NCBI GenBank assembly: GCA_002453265.1
Contig: DKGK01000025.1
Location: 1-6,295 of the forward strand
Direction of reading: 5' to 3'
Length of the DNA stretch: 6,295 nt
Source: Flavobacteriales bacterium UBA6772
Lineage (GTDB): Bacteria; Bacteroidota; Bacteroidia; Flavobacteriales; UBA7430
Shown here: in pieces, positions 1 through 6,295 of the stretch
Position numbering within the stretch: position 1 is the first letter of the stretch
How the letters are laid out: every line of letters begins with the position of its first letter
Translations under genes and position numbers: made by a program
The notes under the pieces: generated by a model
What the model saw: the letters and a program-made list of their open reading frames with translations, nothing else
The model's database searches: none
Told to the model about the DNA's origin: nothing

Positions 1-42
1 ATCATCAAATTCCATCTTATATAACATTAAAATAGCAAACAC

Positions 43-70
43 CTAAATGCTAAAATCTAAAAGCTGAAAC
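43..70. repeat. Four tandem degenerate 7-base units upstream of pabB
   Basis: Read on the plus strand, four consecutive heptamers fit the pattern CTAAAAN: CTAAATG (43-49), CTAAAAT (50-56), CTAAAAG (57-63) and CTGAAAC (64-70). A fifth, poorer unit, CAAACAC, may precede them at 36-42. The run ends two bases before the -7-like box of the pabB promoter, so it occupies the place where a -33 element would sit. The periodicity is seen directly. Whether it is a regulatory array, a relic of replication slippage or chance in AT-rich DNA cannot be decided from one copy. Confidence 0.5.
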
Positions 71-72
71 AC

Positions 73-80
73 TATATTTG
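73..80 (+). promoter_or_regulatory. Bacteroidota -7 promoter box (TATATTTG) of pabB
   Basis: TATATTTG matches the Bacteroidota housekeeping -7 consensus TAnnTTTG exactly. No TTG-type -33 element is visible at the usual distance of about 17-23 bases upstream; that stretch is filled by the 7-base repeat run. The box ends only 4 bases before the pabB ATG at 85, so transcription would be expected to begin at or next to the start codon. It probably drives the whole pabB-tilS-dsbD-gmhA run. Confidence 0.5.
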
Positions 81-84
81 CGCC

Positions 85-1368
85 ATGCAATTTCAGGCAC
101 ATATCCAAATCTCTAATTCAGCTGTAACCAAATGTGGTTTAGTAGATTTATTTAAAGAAGCATCTAACGTACTCTTGTTAGATGGTAATACTTCGGAGTC
201 TGATTCTTTCGAATGGATTTTAGCTGTAGGATCAGTAGATGAGATTTCTGTGGGTACAGAAAAAGCCTTTGATAAATTGCAAGACTTTTACGACAAGCAT
301 AAGGAATGGGTTTTTGGTTCGCTGAGCTACGATCTTAAAAATGGTTTAGAAAACTTAGAATCATCTCACTCCGATAGAATTCAATTTCCAGATTTACATT
401 TTTTTATACCTAAATATTTATTTGTTTTTAAAGACAATCAGCTAGCAATTTACCACCATGAAAGTAGTGCAGTATTTGATTTAGAGACTTTATCTAGAAC
501 CTCTCAAGAAACCGAAATATACTTTGAGAATTCTATAAAACAGCGCGTAGAGAAACAACAATACATTACAGATGTAAATCTGATAAAAGAACATATTCAG
601 CGTGGCGATATTTACGAGATGAATTATTGCCAAGAGTTTTATGCTGAAAAAACAAACCTCAATCCATTCGATACTTTTACACGCTTAAATACTATTTCTA
701 AAGCACCTTTTTCGTGCTATTATAAAGTAGGCGATAAGTATTTGTTATCGGCAAGTCCGGAGCGATACATTAAAAAAGTAGGCAATAAAGTTATTTCGCA
801 ACCTATAAAAGGAACTCGGAAACGTGGGATAGATTTAGCCGAAGACGAACGTTTAAAAAAAGAACTTTACGAAGATCAAAAAGAACGTTCGGAAAATGTA
901 ATGATTGTGGACTTAGTCCGTAACGACTTGTCTAAAATAGCAAAGAAAAATAGTGTTACGGTTGACGAACTTTTTGGAATTTATAGCTTCGATCAGGTAC
1001 ATCAAATGATTTCTACTATTAGTTGTGAAGTTGACGAACAGACTTCTTTAAAAGAGATTTTCGAGGCAACTTTCCCAATGGGTTCTATGACGGGGGCTCC
1101 AAAAATTAGTGCTATGAAACTCATCGAGAAATTCGAAAAAACCAAACGTGGCTTATATTCTGGTGCGGTAGGTTATATAAATCCACAAGGAGATTTCGAT
1201 TTTAATGTTGTTATACGAAGTTTACAATACAATGCCTTAAATAAGTATCTTTCGTTTATGGTTGGTGGTGCTATTACCATTGGTAGCGATGCCGAATTAG
1301 AATACCAAGAATGTTTGGTAAAAGCAAAAGCTTTATTTGAAGTATTAGATCAAAAACATGCTGAATAA
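85..1368 (+). CDS. pabB: Aminodeoxychorismate synthase component I (anthranilate synthase component I family)
   Basis: This cytoplasmic enzyme converts chorismate to 4-amino-4-deoxychorismate, the precursor of p-aminobenzoate and folate, normally using ammonia from a PabA glutaminase. The 427-residue protein has a divergent N-terminal region (about 1-150) and a complete chorismate-binding domain (about 160-425). Visible family motifs are S-A-S-P-E (222-226), P-I-K-G-T-R (240-245), E-N-V-M-I-V-D-L-V-R-N-D (270-281), G-S-M-T-G-A-P-K (333-340) and the C-terminal E-x-x-E-type metal region near 404-410. The lysine at 242 in PIKGT is the PabB nucleophile; TrpE usually has alanine there, so PabB is preferred over anthranilate synthase. 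No pabA or pabC lies in the window, so a glutaminase must come from elsewhere, perhaps shared with TrpG. The ATG at 85 is the only methionine before residue 179, and the -7-like box lies just upstream. The 3' end overlaps tilS by 11 bases. Confidence 0.9.
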   Translation: MQFQAHIQISNSAVTKCGLVDLFKEASNVLLLDGNTSESDSFEWILAVGSVDEISVGTEKAFDKLQDFYDKHKEWVFGSLSYDLKNGLENLESSHSDRIQFPDLHFFIPKYLFVFKDNQLAIYHHESSAVFDLETLSRTSQETEIYFENSIKQRVEKQQYITDVNLIKEHIQRGDIYEMNYCQEFYAEKTNLNPFDTFTRLNTISKAPFSCYYKVGDKYLLSASPERYIKKVGNKVISQPIKGTRKRGIDLAEDERLKKELYEDQKERSENVMIVDLVRNDLSKIAKKNSVTVDELFGIYSFDQVHQMISTISCEVDEQTSLKEIFEATFPMGSMTGAPKISAMKLIEKFEKTKRGLYSGAVGYINPQGDFDFNVVIRSLQYNALNKYLSFMVGGAITIGSDAELEYQECLVKAKALFEVLDQKHAE

Positions 1369-2674
1369 GTTTCTTAAATATTGCTCTAAAATTGGTTTAA
1401 CCAAACAAACCAAAATATTGCTTGCGGTAAGTGGTGGATTAGATTCTATTGCTTTATTACACCTGTTTTACAATGCTGGATTTTCTATTGAAGTGGCACA
1501 CTGTAATTTTAATTTAAGAGCAGATGAGTCTGATACAGACGAGCAATTTGTGATTGATTTATGTGCCACATTAAATATTCCTATACATACGAAACAGTTT
1601 ACTACCCAAGTTTTTGCCAAGGAAAATCGGATTTCCATTCAGATGGCTGCACGTGATTTGCGTTATTCTTGGTTCGAAGAAATTAGAAAATCCAATAAAC
1701 TCGATTATATTGCTACGGCTCATCACCAAGACGATCAAATAGAAACGGTTTTATTAAACTTGTCTAGAGGAACTGGCTTAAAAGGAATGCACGGTATTTT
1801 AGCCAAGCATGAATATTTAATTCGTCCGCTTTTGTTTTGCGACAGACAAGCTTTAGAATTATGGATGCGTAAAAATAATTATGTATATAGAGAGGACAGT
1901 AGTAATGCTTCTGTAAAATATTCTCGTAATAAATTACGCCATAAAGTATTGCCAGTTCTTAAAGAAATAAACCCTTCTTTGGCGAATACATTTCAAGAAA
2001 ATACTGAGCGTTTTAGTGCAAGCGAAAGAAACTTATCTTTTTTTTACGAAAGAGAACGTAAACAAATATTGAGTGAATATGAAGGCGAAATTAAAATACA
2101 CCTCACTAAACTAAATGAATTTCCCGCTCCCATAGATGCTCTTTTTTATTACTTATCAGATTTTGGTTTTCAAGATTGGATCGCTATAAAACAATTGATT
2201 TCATCTGACTCCGGAAAACTTATTTCTAGCCCTTCGCATCAACTCCTTAAAAATAGAAACGAACTAATATTGCAAAAAACAACTGAAAATCTCTCGGAGG
2301 AATATTTGATTAATGCGGATGTGAAAAACCTATTTATGCCCTTAAATTTGAGTTTTGATTGTTTGCCTACTGAAGGTTTTAACTTAATAAAAGATCCTGC
2401 TGTAGCTGTTTTAGATTTCGATAAACTTACCTTTCCTTTACTTTTAAGAAAATGGAAAAAAGGAGATGTTTTTCAGCCTTTGGGTATGCGAGGAAAAAAG
2501 AAATTAAGCGACTTTTTTATAAATAATAAACTCAGCCTTTTTGAAAAACAAAATACTTGGATAGTTTGTTCTAAGGACAAAATTGTTTGGGTTGTTGGCA
2601 GACGTATAGACGAGCATTTTAAACTTGTAGAAAATAGCCAAAAGGTTTATCTTGTGCAGCTAAATAAAAAGTAA
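1358..2674 (+). CDS. tilS: tRNA(Ile)-lysidine synthetase TilS
   Basis: TilS joins lysine to cytidine 34 of the CAU-anticodon isoleucine tRNA using ATP. This makes lysidine, so the tRNA reads AUA and is charged with isoleucine; the enzyme is usually essential. The 438-residue protein is full length for the family. It has the N-type PP-loop ATP site S-G-G-L-D-S (25-30), the conserved Q-M-A-A-R-D-L-R-Y-x-W-F stretch (95-106), A-H-H-Q-D-D-Q-I-E-T (121-130), a basic S-R-N-K-L-R-H segment (189-195), and the C-terminal TilS domain with R-K-W-K-K-G-D, G-M-R-G-K-K-K-L-S-D-F-F and following residues (364-393). The start ATG lies inside the end of pabB in another frame, an 11-base overlap that suggests translational coupling. 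The next gene begins 2 bases after the stop. AUA codons are used freely here (for example in TilS itself), consistent with the need for this enzyme. Confidence 0.95.
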   Translation: MLNKFLKYCSKIGLTKQTKILLAVSGGLDSIALLHLFYNAGFSIEVAHCNFNLRADESDTDEQFVIDLCATLNIPIHTKQFTTQVFAKENRISIQMAARDLRYSWFEEIRKSNKLDYIATAHHQDDQIETVLLNLSRGTGLKGMHGILAKHEYLIRPLLFCDRQALELWMRKNNYVYREDSSNASVKYSRNKLRHKVLPVLKEINPSLANTFQENTERFSASERNLSFFYERERKQILSEYEGEIKIHLTKLNEFPAPIDALFYYLSDFGFQDWIAIKQLISSDSGKLISSPSHQLLKNRNELILQKTTENLSEEYLINADVKNLFMPLNLSFDCLPTEGFNLIKDPAVAVLDFDKLTFPLLLRKWKKGDVFQPLGMRGKKKLSDFFINNKLSLFEKQNTWIVCSKDKIVWVVGRRIDEHFKLVENSQKVYLVQLNKK

Positions 2675-2676
2675 AT

Positions 2677-3159
2677 ATGCAGGAGAATAATTATTTTCAC
2701 GAAAAGCAATATTTAGGCTACAGTAAGTATTCCAACTTAAGACGGATTATATTGTCTTTGTTTTTCTTTATTGCTTATTATTTTTCTAAACCGGGATTAG
2801 AAACTACAAACCTTCTGTTTTACTTAGGGATCTCTACACTAGTACTCTCTGCTGGTTTAATGTATGTACTACATTTACAAACGACTCTTTCGAATGGGAG
2901 CTTAGTTTTTGATGGTTTATGGACAGCTAGAAAGGTCAAAGTTGAGATGTCGAGTATTGTCTCGGTAGAACAAATTATTTATACAAATATTTATGTGCGA
3001 CGTGCAGTATATAATTTGCATCGCAAGGGGAAAATCCATTTTTATACCCGTGGTAAAGATGCAATTTTACTTACCGATAAAGATGGCTTGGAATATGTGG
3101 TAGGTACCCAAAGACCAGAAGAGTTGTTTGAGTTTATTAAAAAAGAATTAGAAAAATAA
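2677..3159 (+). CDS. Small membrane protein with possible PH-like C-terminal domain, unknown function
   Basis: I do not recognise a named family for this 160-residue protein. It has a short polar N-terminus (1-20), a hydrophobic segment at about 22-37 following two arginines, and a second at about 46-67. These predict a membrane hairpin, probably with both ends in the cytoplasm. The remaining part (about 70-158) is soluble and rich in alternating beta-type stretches, then ends in G-T-Q-R-P-E-E-L (143-150) and an amphipathic helix. That order, membrane hairpin then beta strands then a terminal helix after a P-E-E motif, resembles bacterial PH-domain (YdbS/DUF304-like) membrane proteins; this is inference from pattern only. 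It contains no cysteine, so a direct thiol-redox role with DsbD is unlikely. The gene sits 2 bases after tilS and 5 bases before dsbD, so it is almost certainly co-transcribed and co-expressed with them. Confidence 0.85.
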   Translation: MQENNYFHEKQYLGYSKYSNLRRIILSLFFFIAYYFSKPGLETTNLLFYLGISTLVLSAGLMYVLHLQTTLSNGSLVFDGLWTARKVKVEMSSIVSVEQIIYTNIYVRRAVYNLHRKGKIHFYTRGKDAILLTDKDGLEYVVGTQRPEELFEFIKKELEK

Positions 3160-3164
3160 AGAGT

Positions 3165-5078
3165 ATGAGAATCCTTTTTAGCCTGGTATTAGGCTTGTTT
3201 ATAAGCACCGTTTCGTTCGGACAAATTGAAGATCCTGTAAAATGGAATTTTGAAGTTGTATCTATTTCAGACAATGAAGTTGATTTAGTTATTACAGCAG
3301 AAATCGAAGAAAGCTGGCATCTATATTCTCAATATGTAGAAGGACCTATTCCTACAACCTTTACTTTTTTCGACAATAAAAGTCTCGAATTTATAGACGG
3401 TGTTGTAGAGAGTACACCACTCGAAGATTACGACAAAAGCTTTGATACTATTTTAAAATACTTTGAGGAAAAGGCAGAATTTAGACAACGTATAAAACTC
3501 TTGTCTGATTCTGTTTCTATAGTTAAAGGAGAATTCGAATTTATGGTGTGTAACAATGGTATGTGTTTGCCTCCAGAGTGGGTAGATATTAAAGTTGAAC
3601 TACCTGCTGCTTCGAAAGCTTCTAAGCCTTCATCATCCTCTTCTAGTGCACATGGTTTATGGGGGATATTTTTCTTGGCATTTTTAAGTGGTTTTGTTGC
3701 CCTTTTAACGCCTTGTGTTTTCCCTATGATTCCTATGACGGTGAGTTTCTTTACCAAGCAAAGTAAAAATAAAGCTCAAGGAATAAGAAATGCCATTATT
3801 TATGGATTGTCTATAATTGGTATTTATGTGTTTTTAGGTGTTGTTGTGTCTGGTGTATTTGGTGCTGATGCATTGAATAATATGGCGACCAACGAATACT
3901 TTAACGTAGCCTTTTTCTTGTTATTAGTTGTTTTCGCAGCCTCTTTCTTAGGTGCTTTCGAAATTACGATGCCTAACTCATGGATAAATAAAGCAGATTC
4001 TGCTTCTGATAAAGGTGGTTTAATTGGAATCTTTTTCATGGCATTTACCTTAGCATTAGTCTCGTTCTCTTGTACAGGTCCTATTGTAGGAACACTTTTG
4101 GTAGAAGCCGCTTCGGGAGGTTCGTACATCGGACCTATTGTTGGAATGTTTGGTTTTTCTTTTGCTATTGCTTTACCATTTACCTTATTCGCAGCCTTCC
4201 CTGGGTGGTTAAATTCATTACCTAAGTCTGGTGGTTGGCTAAATTCTGTAAAAGTTGTTTTAGGTTTCTTAGAATTAGCTCTTGCTTTCAAATTCTTATC
4301 GAATGCCGATTTAGTTCTCGATTTACACATTTTAGAAAGAGAAACCTTTATAGCTATCTGGATTATAATCTTCGGAATGCTTACGATGTATTTATTAGGA
4401 AAGTTGAAGCTTTCGCACGATAGCGATTTAAAATACATTTCTGTAGGTAGATTATTTATGGCTATTGTAACAGGTGCATTTACTGTGTATATGATTCCTG
4501 GTTTATGGGGAGCTCCACTAAAATTAATTAGTGCATTCCCACCACCACTAGAGTACAGCGAATCTCCTTATGGAGTAGGTTATACTTTAGGTGGCGATGC
4601 AGAGGTACATAAAGAAGAAGGTCAACATTTAGGACCGCAAGGAATAATGGCCTTTCACGATTATGAAGAAGGTATTGCTTTTGCGAAATCAGTAAACAAA
4701 CCTGTTATGTTAGATTTTACAGGGAAAGCTTGTGTAAATTGTCGTAAAATGGAACAAGGTGTATGGTCTGATTCTCAGATTAAAAGCATTCTTAAAAACG
4801 ATGTTGTTTTGATTTCTTTGTACGTTGATGATAGAAAGAAATTGGCTGAAGAAGATCAATACGAAACAACTTTAGCTGGTAAGAAGAAAAAGGTTAGAAC
4901 CATTGGAGATAAGTGGATGGTTTTACAAGCCAATACTTATAAAACCAATTCTCAACCCTATTATGTGTTGTTGGACAGTAATGGTAAGCCTTTATTAGAA
5001 AATGCGAATTACCAAGATTACGGAACTATAGATTTATTTAAAGATTGGTTAAATCGTGGTTTAGCTGCTTTTAACTAA
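3165..5078 (+). CDS. dsbD: Thiol:disulfide interchange protein DsbD (transmembrane disulfide reductase)
   Basis: DsbD passes electrons from cytoplasmic thioredoxin across the inner membrane to periplasmic disulfide isomerases, cytochrome c maturation factors and peroxide-reducing partners. The 637-residue protein has all three modules. A signal peptide (1-19, probable cut before Gln20) leads to the periplasmic alpha domain (about 20-147) with cysteines 129 and 134 in C-N-N-G-M-C-L-P-P. A Lys/Ser-rich linker with a six-serine run (156-161) follows. The membrane beta domain (about 165-445, roughly eight helices) carries Cys184 in L-T-P-C-V-F-P and Cys303 in F-S-C-T-G-P. The C-terminal thioredoxin-like gamma domain (about 500-637) has the C-V-N-C site at 523-526. 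All six redox cysteines are therefore present. The alpha pair is spaced by four residues against five in E. coli DsbD. The gamma domain has a lysine-rich insertion near 560-590 before the cis-proline region (Gln597-Pro598). Start ATG 3165 is 5 bases after the upstream stop and gives a clean signal peptide. Confidence 0.93.
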   Translation: MRILFSLVLGLFISTVSFGQIEDPVKWNFEVVSISDNEVDLVITAEIEESWHLYSQYVEGPIPTTFTFFDNKSLEFIDGVVESTPLEDYDKSFDTILKYFEEKAEFRQRIKLLSDSVSIVKGEFEFMVCNNGMCLPPEWVDIKVELPAASKASKPSSSSSSAHGLWGIFFLAFLSGFVALLTPCVFPMIPMTVSFFTKQSKNKAQGIRNAIIYGLSIIGIYVFLGVVVSGVFGADALNNMATNEYFNVAFFLLLVVFAASFLGAFEITMPNSWINKADSASDKGGLIGIFFMAFTLALVSFSCTGPIVGTLLVEAASGGSYIGPIVGMFGFSFAIALPFTLFAAFPGWLNSLPKSGGWLNSVKVVLGFLELALAFKFLSNADLVLDLHILERETFIAIWIIIFGMLTMYLLGKLKLSHDSDLKYISVGRLFMAIVTGAFTVYMIPGLWGAPLKLISAFPPPLEYSESPYGVGYTLGGDAEVHKEEGQHLGPQGIMAFHDYEEGIAFAKSVNKPVMLDFTGKACVNCRKMEQGVWSDSQIKSILKNDVVLISLYVDDRKKLAEEDQYETTLAGKKKKVRTIGDKWMVLQANTYKTNSQPYYVLLDSNGKPLLENANYQDYGTIDLFKDWLNRGLAAFN

Positions 5079-5098
5079 TCATTATTTTGGCAACAGAA

Positions 5099-5677
5099 AT
5101 GAATATGATCCAAAAGGAATTTATCGAAGCACAAGAAGTATTAAATACTTTTATAGCTGATGAAAATAATTTCAAATTAATAGCTAAAGCTGGCGATCTT
5201 ATTATTGAATCATTTAGTAATAAGGGGAAACTAATAAGCTGTGGAAATGGAGGCTCTATGTGCGATGCCATGCATTTTGCAGAAGAGCTTTCTGGTAGAT
5301 TCCGTGGGGATAGACCTTCGCTTCCTGCCATGTCTATTTCCGACCCGTCTTATATGTCTTGTGTAATTAACGACTATGGAGCTGATGCTGTATTTTCGCG
5401 TTATGTGCAAGGAATGGGATTTAAGGGCGATGTATTAATTGCAATTAGTACTAGTGGTAATTCTGCTAACGTTATTAATGCTGCTAAAGTAGCTAAGGAG
5501 CAAGGAATGATAGTTGTCGCTTTTACTGGTAAAACAGGCGGAGAGCTTGCAAACTTAGCGGATGTAGAAATACGTGCCCCACATTCTGATTATGCCGATA
5601 GAGTACAAGAAATACACATTAAAGTAATACATTCTTTAATACATTACATAGAACAAAAACTTTTTACAAACCTTTAA
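5099..5677 (+). CDS. gmhA: D-sedoheptulose-7-phosphate isomerase (SIS domain)
   Basis: GmhA isomerises sedoheptulose 7-phosphate to D-glycero-D-manno-heptose 7-phosphate, the first step towards ADP-heptose for the lipopolysaccharide core or other heptosylated glycans. Starting at ATG 5099 gives 192 residues, the same length as E. coli GmhA. The sequence follows the E. coli protein closely from memory: S-C-G-N-G-G-S (47-53), D-A-M-H-F-A-E-E-L (56-64), the sugar-phosphate loop S-T-S-G-N-S-A-N-V-I, and Q-E-I-H-I-K-V-I-H (170-178). The catalytic or metal-binding residues of the family are present as His59, Glu63, Gln170 and His178 (E. coli His61, Glu65, Gln172 and His180). An in-frame TTG at 5087 would add four residues, and ATG 5105 would remove two. 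No Shine-Dalgarno sequence decides between them; 5099 is chosen on length. The gene begins 20 bases after dsbD, likely in the same transcript. No other heptose gene is in view. Confidence 0.92.
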   Translation: MNMIQKEFIEAQEVLNTFIADENNFKLIAKAGDLIIESFSNKGKLISCGNGGSMCDAMHFAEELSGRFRGDRPSLPAMSISDPSYMSCVINDYGADAVFSRYVQGMGFKGDVLIAISTSGNSANVINAAKVAKEQGMIVVAFTGKTGGELANLADVEIRAPHSDYADRVQEIHIKVIHSLIHYIEQKLFTNL

Positions 5678-5725
5678 TTAACTTTTAAGAGTTTCGCAAT
5701 TATGTATAAGTCAGTTAGAATTATG

Positions 5726-5732
5726 TAACTTG
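5726..5732 (+). promoter_or_regulatory. Possible degenerate -7 box before the C1 peptidase gene
   Basis: TAACTTG resembles the Bacteroidota -7 box TAnnTTTG but lacks one T. It lies 24 bases before the ATG at 5757, a sensible position for a short leader. No convincing -33 TTG was found at the expected distance. The 79-base gap after gmhA suggests the peptidase gene has its own promoter, and this is the best candidate seen in it. The same gap contains no stable GC-rich hairpin with a T-tract that could serve as a gmhA terminator. Confidence 0.3.
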
Positions 5733-5756
5733 CAAGCCAAAAAAAACAAGCATCCA

Positions 5757-6295
5757 ATGAAAAAAATAGTTTTATTAGCCGCCGTAGCGGGATTATTTGT
5801 TTCTGCACAAGCGCAGGATATAATCACCAATAAAGAAGGTAGTAAATACGAATTTACTGTAGTTGCAGATATTGAAGCTACAGAAGTTCAGAGTCAAGGT
5901 AGAACTGGTACTTGCTGGAGTTTTTCAGCATTGTCTTTTATAGAATCTGAAATTATGCGTTTGGGCGGTGGTAAACACGAATTGTCTGAAATGTTTATTG
6001 TACGTAATACCTATGCCGATAAAGCTGAGAAATATGTGCGTATGCACGGTTATTTAAACTTTGGTCCAGGTGGTGCTTTTCACGATGTAAGTGAAATGAT
6101 AAAAGCTCATGGTATTGTTCCATTGGAAGCCTATACTGGAAAACCTGCTAATGAAGAGGTTTTTAACCACGGCGAAATGGATCATGTTTTACATGGAATG
6201 GTGAAAGCTGTTGTAGATGCAGAACAAAAAACATTAACTCCTTTATGGAAACCAGCTTACGAAGCTGTATTAGATACTTATTTAGGTTCTATCCC
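5757..6295 (+). CDS. Secreted C1-family cysteine peptidase (aminopeptidase C/bleomycin hydrolase-like), 5' part
   Basis: This is an open frame cut by the right window edge; 179 codons are visible. The N-terminus is a clear signal peptide: two lysines, a hydrophobic core (4-15) and an A-Q-A cleavage site, giving a mature start near Gln20. The catalytic core opens at once, with the oxyanion glutamine at 47 and the nucleophile cysteine at 53 in Q-G-R-T-G-T-C-W-S-F-S. There is no long propeptide between signal and active site, which fits the C1B (PepC/bleomycin hydrolase) branch better than classic papain proenzymes. So do L-S-E-M-F-I (about 76-81) and the glycine-rich G-P-G-G-A-F-H-D (about 102-109) with H-G-I-V-P (118-122). 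The catalytic His and Asn would lie beyond the edge. C1B relatives in other bacteria are usually cytoplasmic hexamers; this one is exported, probably to the periplasm. The start is fixed by the signal peptide, with an A-rich stretch (5739-5747) upstream in place of a Shine-Dalgarno. Confidence 0.88.
   Translation, partial: MKKIVLLAAVAGLFVSAQAQDIITNKEGSKYEFTVVADIEATEVQSQGRTGTCWSFSALSFIESEIMRLGGGKHELSEMFIVRNTYADKAEKYVRMHGYLNFGPGGAFHDVSEMIKAHGIVPLEAYTGKPANEEVFNHGEMDHVLHGMVKAVVDAEQKTLTPLWKPAYEAVLDTYLGSI

Larger units (their letters stand above)
85..5677 (+). other. Predicted operon pabB-tilS-membrane protein-dsbD-gmhA
   Basis: Five same-strand genes follow one another with spacings of -11, 2, 5 and 20 bases and no room for terminators between them. 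The first real gap (79 bases) comes after gmhA. A single transcript from the -7-like box at 73-80 is the simplest reading. A weak extra start before gmhA cannot be excluded, because TATTTTG at 5083-5089 is one base short of the -7 consensus. The genes serve different pathways, so shared expression more likely reflects housekeeping need than a common function. Confidence 0.6.

Noticed and set aside
85..1368. Anthranilate synthase component I (trpE) as the identity of the first gene
   Set aside because: The motif reads PIKGT with lysine, the PabB nucleophile, instead of the alanine usual in TrpE, and no trp genes are adjacent.
3630..3647. Serine-codon run in dsbD as a microsatellite or frameshift site
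   Set aside because: The codons are mixed (TCA, TCC, TCT, AGT) and the frame continues cleanly; it encodes a flexible linker between the periplasmic and membrane domains.
3428..3757. Minus-strand open frame (109 codons) opposite the dsbD alpha domain and linker
   Set aside because: Shadow of dsbD: the frame is open by codon composition alone, with no family resemblance.
4235..4423. Plus-strand 62-codon frame inside dsbD
   Set aside because: An alternate frame within a conserved membrane helix region, rich in Arg, Phe and Cys, with no start signal.
3824..4438. Long minus-strand open frame (204 codons) opposite dsbD
   Set aside because: It lies wholly inside the well-supported dsbD membrane domain. 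Its translation is lysine- and proline-rich, as expected for the complement of hydrophobic codons, and has no recognisable motif or start context.
5071..5331. Minus-strand open frame (86 codons) across the dsbD-gmhA junction
   Set aside because: It overlaps conserved gmhA coding sequence including the S-C-G-N-G-G-S motif, and shows no independent coding signal.
5674..5690. AT-only inverted repeats (TTAATTAA, TTAA-CTT-TTAA) after gmhA as a terminator
   Set aside because: The stems are four AT pairs at most and lack a following T-tract, so they would not form a stable intrinsic terminator.

Overview
The window looks like an ordinary chromosomal stretch from a member of Bacteroidota, most likely a marine-type Flavobacteriaceae. 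The reasons are the low GC content, A-rich start-codon contexts without clear Shine-Dalgarno sequences, a TAnnTTTG-type -7 promoter box (TATATTTG), and protein styles typical of the class: a DsbD with a Ser-rich linker and an extended C-terminal thioredoxin domain, and a secreted C1-family peptidase. I cannot name a species.

Layout: all six recognisable genes lie on the plus strand. An 84-base leader region carries a run of four 7-base repeat units followed by a -7-like box only 4 bases before the first start codon. It is followed by pabB (85-1368, aminodeoxychorismate synthase component I), tilS (1358-2674, tRNA-Ile lysidine synthetase, overlapping pabB by 11 bases), an unrecognised 160-residue membrane protein with a possible bacterial PH-like domain (2677-3159), a full-length DsbD with all six redox cysteines (3165-5078), and gmhA (about 5099-5677, sedoheptulose-7-phosphate isomerase). 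The gaps are -11, 2, 5 and 20 bases, so these five genes are probably one transcript. A 79-base gap then separates gmhA from the 5' part of a secreted papain-fold (C1B, bleomycin hydrolase/aminopeptidase C-like) peptidase that runs off the right edge (5757-6295).

How the genes relate: the run mixes folate synthesis, tRNA modification, envelope thiol reduction and lipopolysaccharide heptose supply. This looks like a housekeeping operon rather than one dedicated pathway. The one plausible functional link is that DsbD delivers reducing equivalents across the inner membrane, and the neighbouring exported peptidase depends on a reduced catalytic cysteine; this is inference only.

I found no mobile element, CRISPR array, RNA gene, convincing terminator hairpin, or sign of a new biological system. 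The points most worth a second look are the 7-base repeat run at the pabB promoter, the apparently leaderless pabB start, and the small membrane protein between tilS and dsbD.
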